Positions 8,696 to 18,363 of a stretch of 64,000 nt of DNA are shown in pieces. The notes under the pieces are model-generated. The model saw only the letters and a program-made list of their open reading frames with translations. It was not told the DNA's origin and ran no database searches. How positions within the stretch are numbered: position 1 is the first letter of the stretch; the number at the start of each line of letters is the position of its first letter. The translations under genes and the position numbers were made by a program. The DNA lies in contig CAWAMR010000007.1 in assembly GCA_963783095.1 (NCBI GenBank), positions 248,001 through 312,000 of the forward strand. Direction: 5' to 3'. Source of the stretch: CAWAMR01 sp963783095 (GTDB taxonomy: Bacteria > Planctomycetota > Planctomycetia > Gemmatales > Gemmataceae).

Positions 8696-9897
8696 TCATT
8701 CGGTTTCTTGAGGAGCGGATTTGTCCGGTTTTACTTTGAACGGGTTCGACTTTCGGACATTGATGGCTGCTGCGTCCAGCGTGTTCTTGATGTGGGATGC
8801 GTAGTATTTTTCGATCATCTCGACACTTGTGCGGCAGTTTTTGGCAATCTGATAGATGTCGGCTCCTTCCATCAGCCGCAGGCAGATGTATGTATGCCGC
8901 AGGCTATAGGCGGTCCGGCGGTTGCCGTCACGATCGAATTTCAAAGTGAGTTCCTCCAGAATGATATTGAACAAAGTCACGTTGGGTCTTACCGAAAATC
9001 CGATCCTTTGGCTGCGGTTTCTTGCGTTTCCGCAACCGCTCAAAGGGCATGACTGCTCCGTTCATGCTTTTGCAGTAACCAACACCGCGCTTGCCGCGTA
9101 CTTCGATTTCGAGGATGCGTTCGCCCGTTGCTTCATCGGTAACGATGGCAACGTCTCGAAATTCGAGGCGGGCGGCCTCGTCCGGCCTCAAGCCAGTGTT
9201 AGCCATGAAAAGAACATAGTCGTGCAAGTTCTCGCACGCCGCTTTCCACCGAGGATTTTTCGGGCTTTTCGCCCGTGCGCGAGTTGCTTCGTAGAGCTGT
9301 TTATACTCTTCTGGGGAGAACCATGCCCGGTGCGTAATCTTGCCGGAGGTTTTGTAAGGCGCGGAAATATCAGGCAAAAACGGAAGCCATCCGTGGCGGT
9401 TGGCTGTCTTTAGAACTTGCCGCAACACCACAAGTTCCTGTTGAAGCGTACTTCGTGCTGGCCGAAGGGGTTTGCCAGTCTTCTTATCCTTCCGGGATGT
9501 TGCCCGATGGATACGATAGTCCTGAACCAAACCCGGCGTTATCCCTGACAGGAGCTGTGTCGCCGAAAAAGGGAAGCAAGTGAACTCGAAGCCGGTCTTT
9601 CACGCCCTCCACGTATTTCGGGCTGCGTTCGCCGGCAGTAATGATTTCATACTCGACAAGGAACTGTTCGGCAGCCTGCCGAAAAGTCTTTCCGCCATTA
9701 AGCTCGCCTGAACGAACTTTGACCTTGAGGCCGAGATACCAGTCCTCGGCAAAGTCTTTTGCCAGTGCGAGGCTCTCCTCCTTCGTGGAGACTCGTCTGT
9801 TCTTGCCTCCAAGATAGGTTGAGCATTGCCAATAGCTGCTGTTCTCACGACGGTAGAGATGCAGTCTTCCTCCCATCATTTCGTGATGCTCTGGCAT
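8696..9897 (-). pseudogene. tyrosine recombinase/integrase, frameshifted twice
   Basis: Three frames together make one integrase of about 400 residues. 9897-9540 holds the N-terminal arm-binding part and core-binding start (MPEHHEMMGGRLHLYRREN). 9530-8990 holds the core-binding and catalytic part with LFMANTGLRPDEAARLEFRD, where the first catalytic Arg lies. 8990-8696 holds TAYSLRHTYICLRLMEG (box II His-x-x-Arg region) and a VEMIEKYYASHI stretch with the nucleophilic Tyr. Breaks lie near 9530 and 8990. It would have catalysed site-specific integration and excision. Its position beside tRNA-Leu is typical for such enzymes. The DNA just upstream carries repeated TGTGTAARA words. Confidence 0.82.
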
Positions 9898-10357
9898 GTG
9901 GGGCCTCCCTGCCCAGAAAAGGCGTAGAAAGTGTGTAAAATGTGTAAGACATGTGTAAGACTATTTACGGATGATGTCAATTAGAAAGCGGCTGATTTAC
10001 TGGTGTTTTTGTACAATTTTGAGTTCAATCTACTGGATTTAGGTTCTGATGCAATGTAGTGTATAATACTGATTTATATTGATTATTTATCCAAACAAGT
10101 CTGTATGTGTAAGAGAGTGTGTAAAATAGTGGCATTTTTGCACTTTTCTAGTTTCGACACCGATCTCTACCCACAACCTATAGACGGGAAAACGTGAGAG
10201 GCCGGTGCTTTCAAGCGGATTTTACACGCTGATTGTCCGGTCGTTGCCGCCTTACCGTGTAGTGGCTGGAACGGTTCCATTCCTATGCGGTGGAACAAGA
10301 CACCATCAAGAAAAACAGCCGTATGAGATAAACGGCTGTAAATAAACGAAATTCGCA
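9898..10357. other. gene-free AT-rich region with five TGTGTAARA repeats
   Basis: No gene is supported here. The word TGTGTAA(A/G)A occurs at 9932, 9941, 9952, 10106 and 10118, all on the plus strand, in two clusters about 150 bases apart. The DNA between is markedly AT-rich. This could be a set of arm-type sites for the adjacent integrase, or iterons. The second copy of the 18-bp repeat lies at 10263. Confidence 0.4.
10263..10280. repeat. 18-bp direct repeat, copy 2
   Basis: TGGCTGGAACGGTTCCAT, identical to 4433-4450 and in the same orientation, 5,830 bases away. The surrounding bases also agree in part (TGTAG before, CCTATGC after). It may mark one edge of a 5.8-kb inserted segment. Confidence 0.6.
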
Positions 10358-11254
10358 TTATTTCTGTAACGGTTGCTGCCCGTGGAGGTACTCGGCAGCG
10401 CGGCTGGCGTGGGAAGCGGCGGTGAAAATTGCCCGCTTGTCGGCCTTGAGTACCTTCAACCAGCAATTCAGGTAGGCGGCATGGTCGGGTAACACTTCCG
10501 GGGTGATGCCGAGGTCAGCACACAGAAAAGCGGCTCCGAGTTCCGCAACCAGTTCTTCCATCGCGTAGCCATCATCTCCGAACCGCTTGGAATCGAATGA
10601 CCGGTTAAGGCGGTTTTCGTGCTTGGTCCAGTGGACCGATTCATGGGCTCGGGTCGCGTAATAGCTTTCCCGGTTCTCGAAGCTCTCGTAAGGCGGTAGC
10701 TGGATGAAATCGGCGGAAGGGGCATAGAACGCCCGGTCGCCTCCGTGCCTTGTGTCGGCCTTGGTTTCGGTGAAGAAGGTTTCCGCCTGCGTCAGGCGTT
10801 CGGTCAGATTTTTCGGAGCTTCCGCCGTGGCAAAGTAGGGACTGGGCAAACCTTCAATCTGCGCGGCATTGAACACCGTATAGGCTTTCAGGAACGGGAT
10901 GCGCTCGGTGGTTTCTTCGCCAGTCTGGCTATCGGTTTCGGTTCTCTCGAACGTGTTGGCATAGACTACCGTCGCGCCATTCTCTCCTTTGCGGACGAAT
11001 CCGTTAAGCTCTTTGGCCTGGTTGAAGGTCAGCCAGATCGGGCAGGTATAACCGCGCTCGAACGCGGTGAGCCATAGCACCAGCACGTTAACGCCTTGGT
11101 AGGGTTGGCCGGTGTTGCGCAACGGTCGCGTGATGCTCCCGGCTGCGTGGGCGGCGTTCCATGGCTGGTGCCACGGTCGGACGCCGTTTTCGAGTTGGGT
11201 GACAATGTCCGCCGTGATGCGGGTGTAAACGTCCGGGCGGGAGGAGGTCGTCAT
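10358..11254 (-). CDS. ardC: ArdC-family antirestriction protein
   Basis: A 298-residue protein. ArdC proteins bind single-stranded DNA and protect incoming plasmid DNA from host restriction. The N-terminal ArdC domain (about 1-130) reads DVYTRITADIVTQLENGVRP and then NVLVLWLTAFERGY, as expected. A metallopeptidase-like C-terminal domain carries HESVHWTKHENRLNR (HExxH zinc motif) and YAMEELVAELGAAFLCADLG. The frame is open 95 codons further upstream, but that part is Pro/Ser-rich and lacks a ribosome site; ATG 11254 has GGAG. It is the most distal gene of a minus-strand series that includes the ParB-like gene, as is usual for leading-region plasmid genes. Confidence 0.85.
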   Translation of the reverse strand: MTTSSRPDVYTRITADIVTQLENGVRPWHQPWNAAHAAGSITRPLRNTGQPYQGVNVLVLWLTAFERGYTCPIWLTFNQAKELNGFVRKGENGATVVYANTFERTETDSQTGEETTERIPFLKAYTVFNAAQIEGLPSPYFATAEAPKNLTERLTQAETFFTETKADTRHGGDRAFYAPSADFIQLPPYESFENRESYYATRAHESVHWTKHENRLNRSFDSKRFGDDGYAMEELVAELGAAFLCADLGITPEVLPDHAAYLNCWLKVLKADKRAIFTAASHASRAAEYLHGQQPLQK

Positions 11255-11563
11255 GGTCGATGCTCCGTTCTTTGAATGGATGGGTTCGGTTCGATCTCGC
11301 GCGCGAACGACCGGAACGGAGGCCACTTGACAAGGGGGGAGCGGGGTCAAGGACGGGCCGGGTGGAGGGGCCACGTCTGCACAAGCGAGGCTTTGCGAGC
11401 GCGGAAGATGGGGAGGTGCCGCCACGGACGCCGGAGGGTATCCTTGATGCCGCTGGGGGAGTACCCCTGTTTTGTGTGTGAGCGTCGAAACCTGCTCTGG
11501 ATCAGAGGGTGAAACGGTCGATGGGCTGGTGGGTGTCATGGCGGATTCCTTTCCGAATACGAG

Positions 11564-12088
11564 TCAATAGTCCTCTGGCAGCAGGATCGTCGTGACCGAA
11601 CGGTCCGATTCGGTGATGATCCAGAAGCGTCCGTTGCCTTCGCCGTACACCGAACACAGCCTCTCTCCGTGTTCGAGGCCATCGTCATTGGCTTGAGCGT
11701 CCTCCGGGCAGACATTGCCCCAGTCGCCATTGGCGTGGCGGGCTAACCCTTGCGCGATGTCGGCAGCGTTCAGCCGGTGAGCGGCGTGGCTCGTGATGAC
11801 GGTTTGGCCTAAGGGAAAGCGAATCCTCCGCCGGGTCTTGCTCACTTGATCGGCGCGACTGGCCGCCCGGGTGCCGCCATCCGGCATGTGAATCCGTCCG
11901 GCAGCAATCAGGTCGCGGGCACGCCGTCCGTAATGGCCCTGAAGTTTCCAGGCGAGGCCGCTATCGACAAGGTGCTGGAACAAGTCGATCGTCTCCGCTT
12001 CGTCCAGTTCGTCCGCTTCGTAACGCATCAGTGCGGATACCGAATCAAAAGTATGTTCATCCGAGGAATCATTGGGTTTGTCAGCCAT
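11564..12088 (-). CDS. plasmid-type conserved protein, two-part
   Basis: A 174-residue protein. ATG 12088 (MADKPNDSSDEHTF) has GGAG; the frame is open for 18 more codons without a ribosome site. Residues 15-75 are an acidic helical segment (DSVSALMRYEADELDEAETI, then LFQHLVDSGLAWKLQGHYGR). This pattern is common in small plasmid proteins. Residues 95-174 form a second part (QTVITSHAAHRLNAADIAQG, then FWIITESDRSVTTILLPEDY) that looks like a separate small domain. This suggests a fusion of two plasmid proteins usually found apart. The function is unknown. Confidence 0.6.
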   Translation of the reverse strand: MADKPNDSSDEHTFDSVSALMRYEADELDEAETIDLFQHLVDSGLAWKLQGHYGRRARDLIAAGRIHMPDGGTRAASRADQVSKTRRRIRFPLGQTVITSHAAHRLNAADIAQGLARHANGDWGNVCPEDAQANDDGLEHGERLCSVYGEGNGRFWIITESDRSVTTILLPEDY

Positions 12089-12178
12089 ACAGTAGTCTCC
12101 TTTGCTCGATTGTCTGGCTCCGCCATCGGGGCCTTGCGGCACGCCTGCCGAACCCGCGTGAGACGGGAGCGCTAGCGT

Positions 12179-12239
12179 CCGGTCAAGCGAAAGGCCGAAG
12201 GCTTCCGCCTGCGGAAAGCGGCCTTGGCAGCTTGACCGG
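12179..12239. repeat. 61-bp hairpin repeat, copy 1
   Basis: The sequence begins CCGGTCAAGC and ends GCTTGACCGG, with further nested complementarity inside (AAGGCC/GGCCTT and CTTCCGC/GCGGAA). The copy at 15223-15283 matches at 60 of 61 positions; the one difference is in the loop. Homology extends outward on both sides for about 50 bases at lower identity. It sits about 90 bases upstream of a minus-strand gene start, exactly as copy 2 does. No T-run follows, so it is not a typical terminator. Confidence 0.7.
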
Positions 12240-12359
12240 CCCGGCGGCGGGTTCAGAAGTGCCGCCGGTCAAGGCCACAGGCGGGGCAGAGAATAACGAA
12301 AGGAAGAGTTCGGCGAGGCCATGTGAAATGCCATCGGTGGCATTGAAGCAATGAAGCAG

Positions 12360-12815
12360 TCAGGCAGAGGGATGGAAATACACATCGATGCGTTGATCGA
12401 TGAGGGCCAGAAGCAGGTCGCTATTGGGCAGCGGATCGCAGCGGGTAAGATCCTCGCGCAGGCGCTGCAACGCCTGGACGGCGACCTTGGCACGGTAACC
12501 CAGACGGATGGGCAACGGAAAAGAGTGAAGATCGTCAGGGGCGGGAAGGCGTTGGGCGACAACGTAGCCGACCGCCTCTTCCCAGAAGCCTTGGCTTAGG
12601 CGCAACTCTGCGCCCTCGGGATTGATGACGCTCCAGATGGCATCGTCCGGTAATGGCCCGGCGGTCGCCATGCGCTGGTAGAAACGCAATCCATAAAGAT
12701 CGAACAGGTAGAGTTGCAGGCCCTTTTCCTTGGCATGGGCTTTCACGGGCCGGAAGCGTTGGATAAAGTTGGCCGGTAACTCGTAGTTCAGCCGAAGCGG
12801 TGTGCGGGAGGACAT
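12360..12815 (-). CDS. plasmid-type conserved hypothetical protein
   Basis: A 151-residue soluble protein starting MSSRTPLRLNYELPANFIQR with AAGGA before the ATG. No signal peptide or membrane segment. It contains an aromatic stretch (LQLYLFDLYGLRFYQRM) and a helical C-terminus (AVQALQRLREDLTR). I do not recognise the family. It is the next gene downstream of the ParB-like gene on the same strand (about 50 bases), and so probably shares a transcript with partition and antirestriction functions. Confidence 0.55.
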   Translation of the reverse strand: MSSRTPLRLNYELPANFIQRFRPVKAHAKEKGLQLYLFDLYGLRFYQRMATAGPLPDDAIWSVINPEGAELRLSQGFWEEAVGYVVAQRLPAPDDLHSFPLPIRLGYRAKVAVQALQRLREDLTRCDPLPNSDLLLALIDQRIDVYFHPSA

Positions 12816-12862
12816 GGCGCGATCCTTTCAGGAAAGGGCGGGCTTTCGCCCGCCCGATCTTG

Positions 12863-14801
12863 TCATGCTGCTTTACGAGTCTTTTTGGCCTTGGCCGGTC
12901 TGGTCACGCCACTGCTGAATTCCATGCCTTCGGGAAGCCAGCGGGTGAGTTTCTCTACCTGCTCCGGAGTCCGGCCAGCTTGGGCCGGGTCGGCAAACGC
13001 CCGATCCAGTTGCTCGGCGAGGAAGGTTTTCTTGTCACCGGCTCGCAACTGCGCCCACGAATCCCCCAGCATCTCGCGGCCAATCGCGAGTAACTGTTCG
13101 CGGCGCAAACGCCCCAGATAGTTGTCCTTGCCGGGACGCCAGTAACCCGCCACATCCGCTCCCGTGCGGGAAAGCACCGCATCAAAGGCGGTGATCCCGT
13201 CGCCTTCGTCACTCCCGAGGGTGGGTTGCAGTGTCAGCGCCACGCAGAAGGCGAACAGCTCCTGCTTTGAAGCGTCCGGAAGGGCGCAAAACGCCTCGAA
13301 GCGTGCGGCTTCTGATGCAGGCTTGAGCCACGACACCGGCAAGGATGCCTTGATCTCGTCAAAGGCAGAACCGGCCAGCGTCTCTTCCTTCGGGCTCGTC
13401 CGGTTGGAAGGATGCCGCTTGAATTGCACGTTCGGGCCGTCCAGCGGAGAAGCATCGCCGAGGATGCCGCTTGCCACATGAAAGACGCAATAGTCGAAGG
13501 CAAGGGCCGGGTGCTTTGCCATCTCGACCTGGGCAATCTGCAAGCGGTAACCCGCAAGGTCGCGGCGCAGCGATTCGGACATCCCGCCATTGCGTGCGAC
13601 CGGCACCGCTTCATCGCCGCTCTCTGCTTTCAGCAAGCTGGCCAATTGCTTTTTGTGTTCGGGCTTGACCAGTCCCTTGTCGAGAAAGGGCGTGCCGTCC
13701 TGGCCGATGGAGATGAAACAGCCCGCAAGCGATTTCTGCTCCTGATCGAAACCGACGAAGGCGGCGAGTTTTTCTTCCACCTCGTCCAGCCGGTCGCGTA
13801 GGGCCTGCTGCTGTTCGATCAACGCATCCGACTCCGTATCCTCAAGGGCGCGTTTCGACCTGTTCAAGTTCAGAGTCGAGTTTGGTCTTGAGGTCGAGCA
13901 GATCGGCAGGGGCATCGATCAGTTTCGGCTGGATCCGGCTGCAACGGTTGACAAACTCCCAATTGCGCTCGGGGTCGATCTGGACCCAGCCCCAGCCTTC
14001 CGCTTCCAGTTCCTTGCGGATGGCGTCGAGTTTCTTCTCGGCGAGTCGGTGCAACAGGGCTGGCTTTTCAAGATAGACTTCGTCTCCGAACAGATCGGCC
14101 CTGCTGGTGCCTCCTGCCGCGAGATAGGCATCCATCCCGACAAAGCGGGCGAGCTTGTCGGACGCCTCGACAAGTTTCTCGGTCAGGCAGGCGCGGATGG
14201 CGCTCGGATCGTCCTTCTGCCAGTCCTGAAGCGATTTGAACACCTTCATCTGGCGGCGGTGATCGTCGGTGATGGTAAAGGCCATCAGGCATTCCAGCGT
14301 CAGCCCGTCCTTGCGGTACTCCTCAAGCAGGGAAGGCGCGACGCGGGCCAGTTTCATGCGCTTCAAGACAAGGTTCTCCTCGATCCCGAAACGCTCCGCC
14401 ACCTGTGCGGCATTATCTCCCTGCTCGATCAATGCAGCGAAGGCTTCAAACTGGTCGGCGGGGTGCATGGCCAGTCTCACCGTATTTTCGGCAAGGCTCA
14501 TCTCCAGCGCGTGCGTCTCGGTGACGATCTGGCACGGCACTTCAAAGTCCTCCGGCAGTTTGCCTTCGGACTGAAGCGAACGGATCGCTTCCAGCCGCCT
14601 GCCTCCGGCGATGACGCGGTAGGTGCCGTTCCCGGCATCGGTGGCGACCAGATTCTGCATCAGGCCGTGAGCGAGGATCGATGCCTTGAGTTCGCCGATG
14701 CCGTCCTGCCTGACGGTGCGACGGGCATTGAGAGGCGATTTCTCAAGGTTGGATGCGGCGATACGTTTCAGTTGCGAAGTGGTATGTTCGATGGTAGTCA
14801 T
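12863..14801 (-). pseudogene. ParB/Spo0J-family partition-like protein, one frameshift
   Basis: Two frames give a protein of about 640 residues. The N-terminal frame (14801-13842, 319 residues) has the ParB/sulfiredoxin-like domain: LEKSPLNARRT, then GLMQNLVATDAGNGTYRVIA and GGRRLEAI. The HTH region follows (QVAERFGIEENLVLKRMKLA). The long C-terminal frame (to 12863) is a charged helical extension with Lys/Ala tail AKAKKTRKAA. The joint near 13855 is seen because both frames carry the same coiled-coil text around it (LDSELEQVE and ALEDTESDALIEQQQALRD). ParB proteins bind centromere-like DNA for segregation; on plasmids some act as CTP-dependent nucleases or regulators. The start has AGGAG. 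Length is well above chromosomal ParB. Confidence 0.78.
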
Positions 14802-14865
14802 AAGAGTCTCCTATAAGTAGCGGTTGAGATAAAACCGGCGGGCGGGCCGCCCGCCGGTATCCGGT

Positions 14866-15132
14866 TCAGGCAGCGGCCTGTACGGATTCTTTGCGGGCCT
14901 TGTTGTCGGCCTGCTGCTGGTCCATGATCCAGCTATGGGCGAGGTCGAACATCTTGGCCATCGTCAGCAGATCGTCGAAGCCAAGGCTGTCGGTTTCCTT
15001 CCACAGGTCTTCGCCCTGCTTGTAACTGCGGCTGGGAATGACGCTGTACCAGTTGCCTTTCTCGCCGTGATTTCTCCAGATCGTGACTTGCAGGACCCCG
15101 ATGCGGATCTTGTGGGCTGGTTTGCTAGACAT
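14866..15132 (-). CDS. small plasmid-type conserved protein
   Basis: An 88-residue protein starting MSSKPAHKIRIGVLQVTIWR with GGAA ahead of the ATG at 15132. The N-terminal half looks like beta strands (TIWRNHGEKGNWYSVIPSRS), followed by one helix and a polar tail. Small proteins of this composition are common in plasmid leading regions, but I cannot name the function. It lies 65 bases before the ParB-like gene, on the same strand, and the 61-bp hairpin lies about 90 bases upstream of its start. Confidence 0.6.
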   Translation of the reverse strand: MSSKPAHKIRIGVLQVTIWRNHGEKGNWYSVIPSRSYKQGEDLWKETDSLGFDDLLTMAKMFDLAHSWIMDQQQADNKARKESVQAAA

Positions 15133-15222
15133 GATGATTTCCTTTCTTTTGCGTTTCCGGCCCCGCCGATCGGGGCCTTACGGCACGACCCACGAAGCCG
15201 CCCAAGACGGGAGCGCCAGCGT

Positions 15223-15283
15223 CCGGTCAAGCGAAAGGCCGAAGGCTTCCGCTTGCGGAAAGCGGCCTTGGCAGCTTGACCGG
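15223..15283. repeat. 61-bp hairpin repeat, copy 2
   Basis: Identical to 12179-12239 except for one loop base. CCGGTCAAGC at the left end pairs with GCTTGACCGG at the right. It lies between two divergent genes, about 90 bases upstream of the small minus-strand gene and about 380 bases upstream of relaxase B, so it could be part of an oriT, an attenuator or a mobile palindrome. Confidence 0.7.
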
Positions 15284-15665
15284 CCCGGCGGCGGCTTCAT
15301 ACGTGCCGGGGAGAAGGCCCGGCGGGGAGGAACGCGAGGAAGGAGAAAAATCCATCAGGAGCAACCGGACCCAACGCAGGGGCGACCATGCAGAGAACGG
15401 GAGTCTTCGGGGAAGCGGCAAGCGGCATCGGCAGCCGGACGCAAGACAAAGCGGGGATGCGCAAGCGTGGATGTGCGACAGGTCGATGGGCTGAATGTGC
15501 GTAGGCAAGTGGGCGGCTTGACTTCCCTCTGTGGTCATTGCACCAGCGGGCGGGAAGGTACGCAGGTTCGATGCCCTGCCCTGAGCCGGGCCGGAGGATA
15601 CACGGGTCGCCGTAATCCCCCATCCCATCAGGCTTGTTTTGGACAATGCACGCCTATAATCGCGC
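15284..15665. other. leader region of relaxase B
   Basis: About 380 GC-rich bases with no supported gene. Short plus-strand frames exist, but their composition is not protein-like and none has a ribosome site. The region must hold the relaxase B promoter. Apart from the flank of the hairpin repeat I see no further clear structure. Confidence 0.3.
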
Positions 15666-18363
15666 ATGCTTCGAATCACGCAACAGACGAGTCCGGCAGC
15701 AGCCAAGACTTACTACAGCACGGCTGATTATCTGACCGAGGGCCAGGAAGTAATCGGTGCCTGGGGAGGAGAGGCTGCGCGCCTGCTCGGACTGAACGGA
15801 ATCGTGGACAAGTTCTCCTTTGAGCGACTATGCGATAACCTCCATCCCAAAGACGAGACGCAACTCACGATTCGCAACCGTTCTGACCGCACGGTCGGCT
15901 ATGATTTCACGTTTTCCGTCCCGAAATCAGTCTCACTGCTGCACGCGATCAGCGGCGATGCGGAGATCGTCTCCGCCTTCCGGGCAGCGGTCGCCGACAC
16001 AATGCGCGACATCGAGAAGGAGATGAAAACCCGTGTCCGCAAGCGCGGCAACGATAGCAACCGGGTAACCGGCAAGATGATTTGGGGGGAATTCATCCAC
16101 ACGACTTCACGCCCGGTGGACGGCATTCCCGATCCGCAACTGCACGCCCATTGCTTCGTGTTCAATGCGACGTGGGACCATTCCGAGCAGCACTGGAAAG
16201 CGGGACAATTCCGCGAGCTGAAACGCGATGCACCGTATTTTCAGGCGGGGTTTCGCGTCCGCCTCGCCAATCGTCTCCAGGATCTGGGGTACGGGATCGA
16301 ACGCAAACGCGATGATTTCGAGATTGCCGGTATTCCGCCAGCATCGATCAAGGCGTTCTCACGGCGAACCGGCGCTATCGAGAAGAAAGCGAAGGAGTTG
16401 GGTATCACCGATCCCGACCAAAAGGCGGCGTTAGGCGCGGTCACACGCGAGAAGAAATGCAAGGAAATGACATCGGCAGAACTGCGCAACCTCTGGAACG
16501 AGAGAATGACAGAGAAGGAACGTCAAGCATTAGACAAAACGTACCAGCGAACGCTCCCCTATGCCCGTCCCCTGCGCGGTGAAGCGCAGGCGGTCGATCA
16601 CGCTTTGGCGCACAGTTTCGAGCGCGAAGCGGTGGTGCCGGAGCGAAAGCTGCTGACCGAAGCGCTCAAACGCGGCATCGGTTCCGTCAGCGTCGAAGGC
16701 GTGATGCGGGAACTGGCGCAGCGTTCCTTGATACGCGGTGAACACAATGGGCGGAACATGGTCACCACCCATGAACTATCGGCGGCGGAATCGCGGCTGG
16801 TCGCATTTGCCCGCGACGGGCGGGGCCGTTGCCGTCCTCTTGGCAATCCCGACCGGGCATTCCGGCGTGACTGGCTCAATGACGGGCAAAAGGCAGCGAT
16901 ACGGCATGTGCTCGGCTCGCGCGACAAGGTGACGATCGTTCGGGGCGCGGCGGGCACTGGGAAAACGACATTGGAGCAGGAACTGGGTGAAGCGTTGGTC
17001 GAATCCAAGCTTTCGGTGGTGGCACTGGCACCGACAGCCGAAGCCAGCCGGGGCGTGTTGCGAACCGAGGCTGGGTTCGCCACTGCCGACACGGTGGCGC
17101 GATTCTTGGGCGACCAGCAAATGCAGCATTCGGTACGGGGTGGCGTCGTGCTGGTCGATGAGGCGGGTTTGCTTGGCACGAAAGATATGCTGCGGCTGTT
17201 CAACACGGCGGAAGCAAGCGACGGCGCGGGTGGTGCTGGTCGGGGACCGCAAGCAACATCGATCGGTGTCCGTCGGTGAACCGCTCAGGCTGCTCGAAGA
17301 GCGCGCCGGGTTACCTGTCGCCGAAGTGACCGGCATCCTGCGCCAGTCCGGCGACTACCGCAAAGCCGCCCTCGCGCTTTGTGAAGGCAGGATCGAGGAG
17401 GGACTGATAGCACTCGACACGCTCGGCTGGATCAGGCAAGTGAATGACGCAGAGCGCTACCAGCAACTGGCCTCGGCCTATCTGGCAGCGACGGGAGAAA
17501 CTAATCACGATGGGGAACACAAGTCCGCGTTGGTGGTCAGCGCAACCCACGCCGAAGCCGCCCGCATCACGGAAGCGATCCGCGAAACCTTGCAGACGCA
17601 AGGGAAACTCGGCAAAGAGCGCACCTTAGATGCCTGGATACCGGCCCACCTCACCGAAGCGCAAAAAGCCGATCCCGCGCACTACTCAACCGGCGATATG
17701 ATCCAGTTTCACCAGCACGCGCCGGGGCACAGGAAAGGCTCGCGGCTGGTGGTTACGGAAGACACACAGCTTCCGCTGCAACATCCCGCTCGCTTCGAGG
17801 TCTTCCGCCCGGCACGGCTGGAACTTGCAGTAGGGGATCGCGTGCGCGTCACCGCCAACGGCAGGAGCAAGGACGGCAAGCACCGGATCAGCAACGGAGC
17901 GCTCTACACCGTCCAGGGCTTCACGCGGCAGGGCGATCCCATCATCGACCGTGGTTGGATCATCGGTAAAGATTTCGGGCATCTGGCGCATGGCTATGTG
18001 GTGACCAGCCATGCCAGTCAGGGCAAGACGGTGGACAAGGTGTTTGTCGGACTCTCCAGCCAGTCTTTTCCCGCTGCCAACGAGCGCACCGCCTATGTGT
18101 CGCTGACGCGGGGCAAGGAACAGGCCGTCATCTTCACCGACGACAAAAAAGAACTGCTGCGCGTCGCGCAGCGGATAGACGAGCCGATGTCGGCGACGGA
18201 ATTCGCGTGCAAGGCAGCGAAGAAACCGTCGCTGCGCCAGCGTCTTCGCAAACATCTGGCGACGCTCTACCGGCTTCTCACCTTCGAGCAAACCTATGAG
18301 CCGCGTCGCCACGAGAGAGCATTGATACCCTCGTTGCAGTTGGAGGCAGCGCATGTTCGATAA
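15666..18363 (+). pseudogene. MobF conjugative relaxase (TrwC/TraI type), copy B, one frameshift
   Basis: A relaxase-helicase of about 900 residues, whole except for one break near 17220. The first frame (537 residues) holds the TrwC domain, with tyrosines KTYYSTADYLTEG near the N-terminus and the three-His motif DPQLHAHCFVFN. It then holds helicase Walker A GAAGTGKTTLEQE and Walker B GVVLVDEAGLLGTKD. The second frame resumes at ARVVLVGDRKQHRSVS and runs through GYVVTSHASQGKTVDKVF and RTAYVSLTRGKEQAVIF to the end at 18363. The break removes no motif, so a sequencing indel is quite possible. It is closely similar to copy A throughout and is followed by the same small gene, so the two are duplicated modules. 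Confidence 0.87.
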
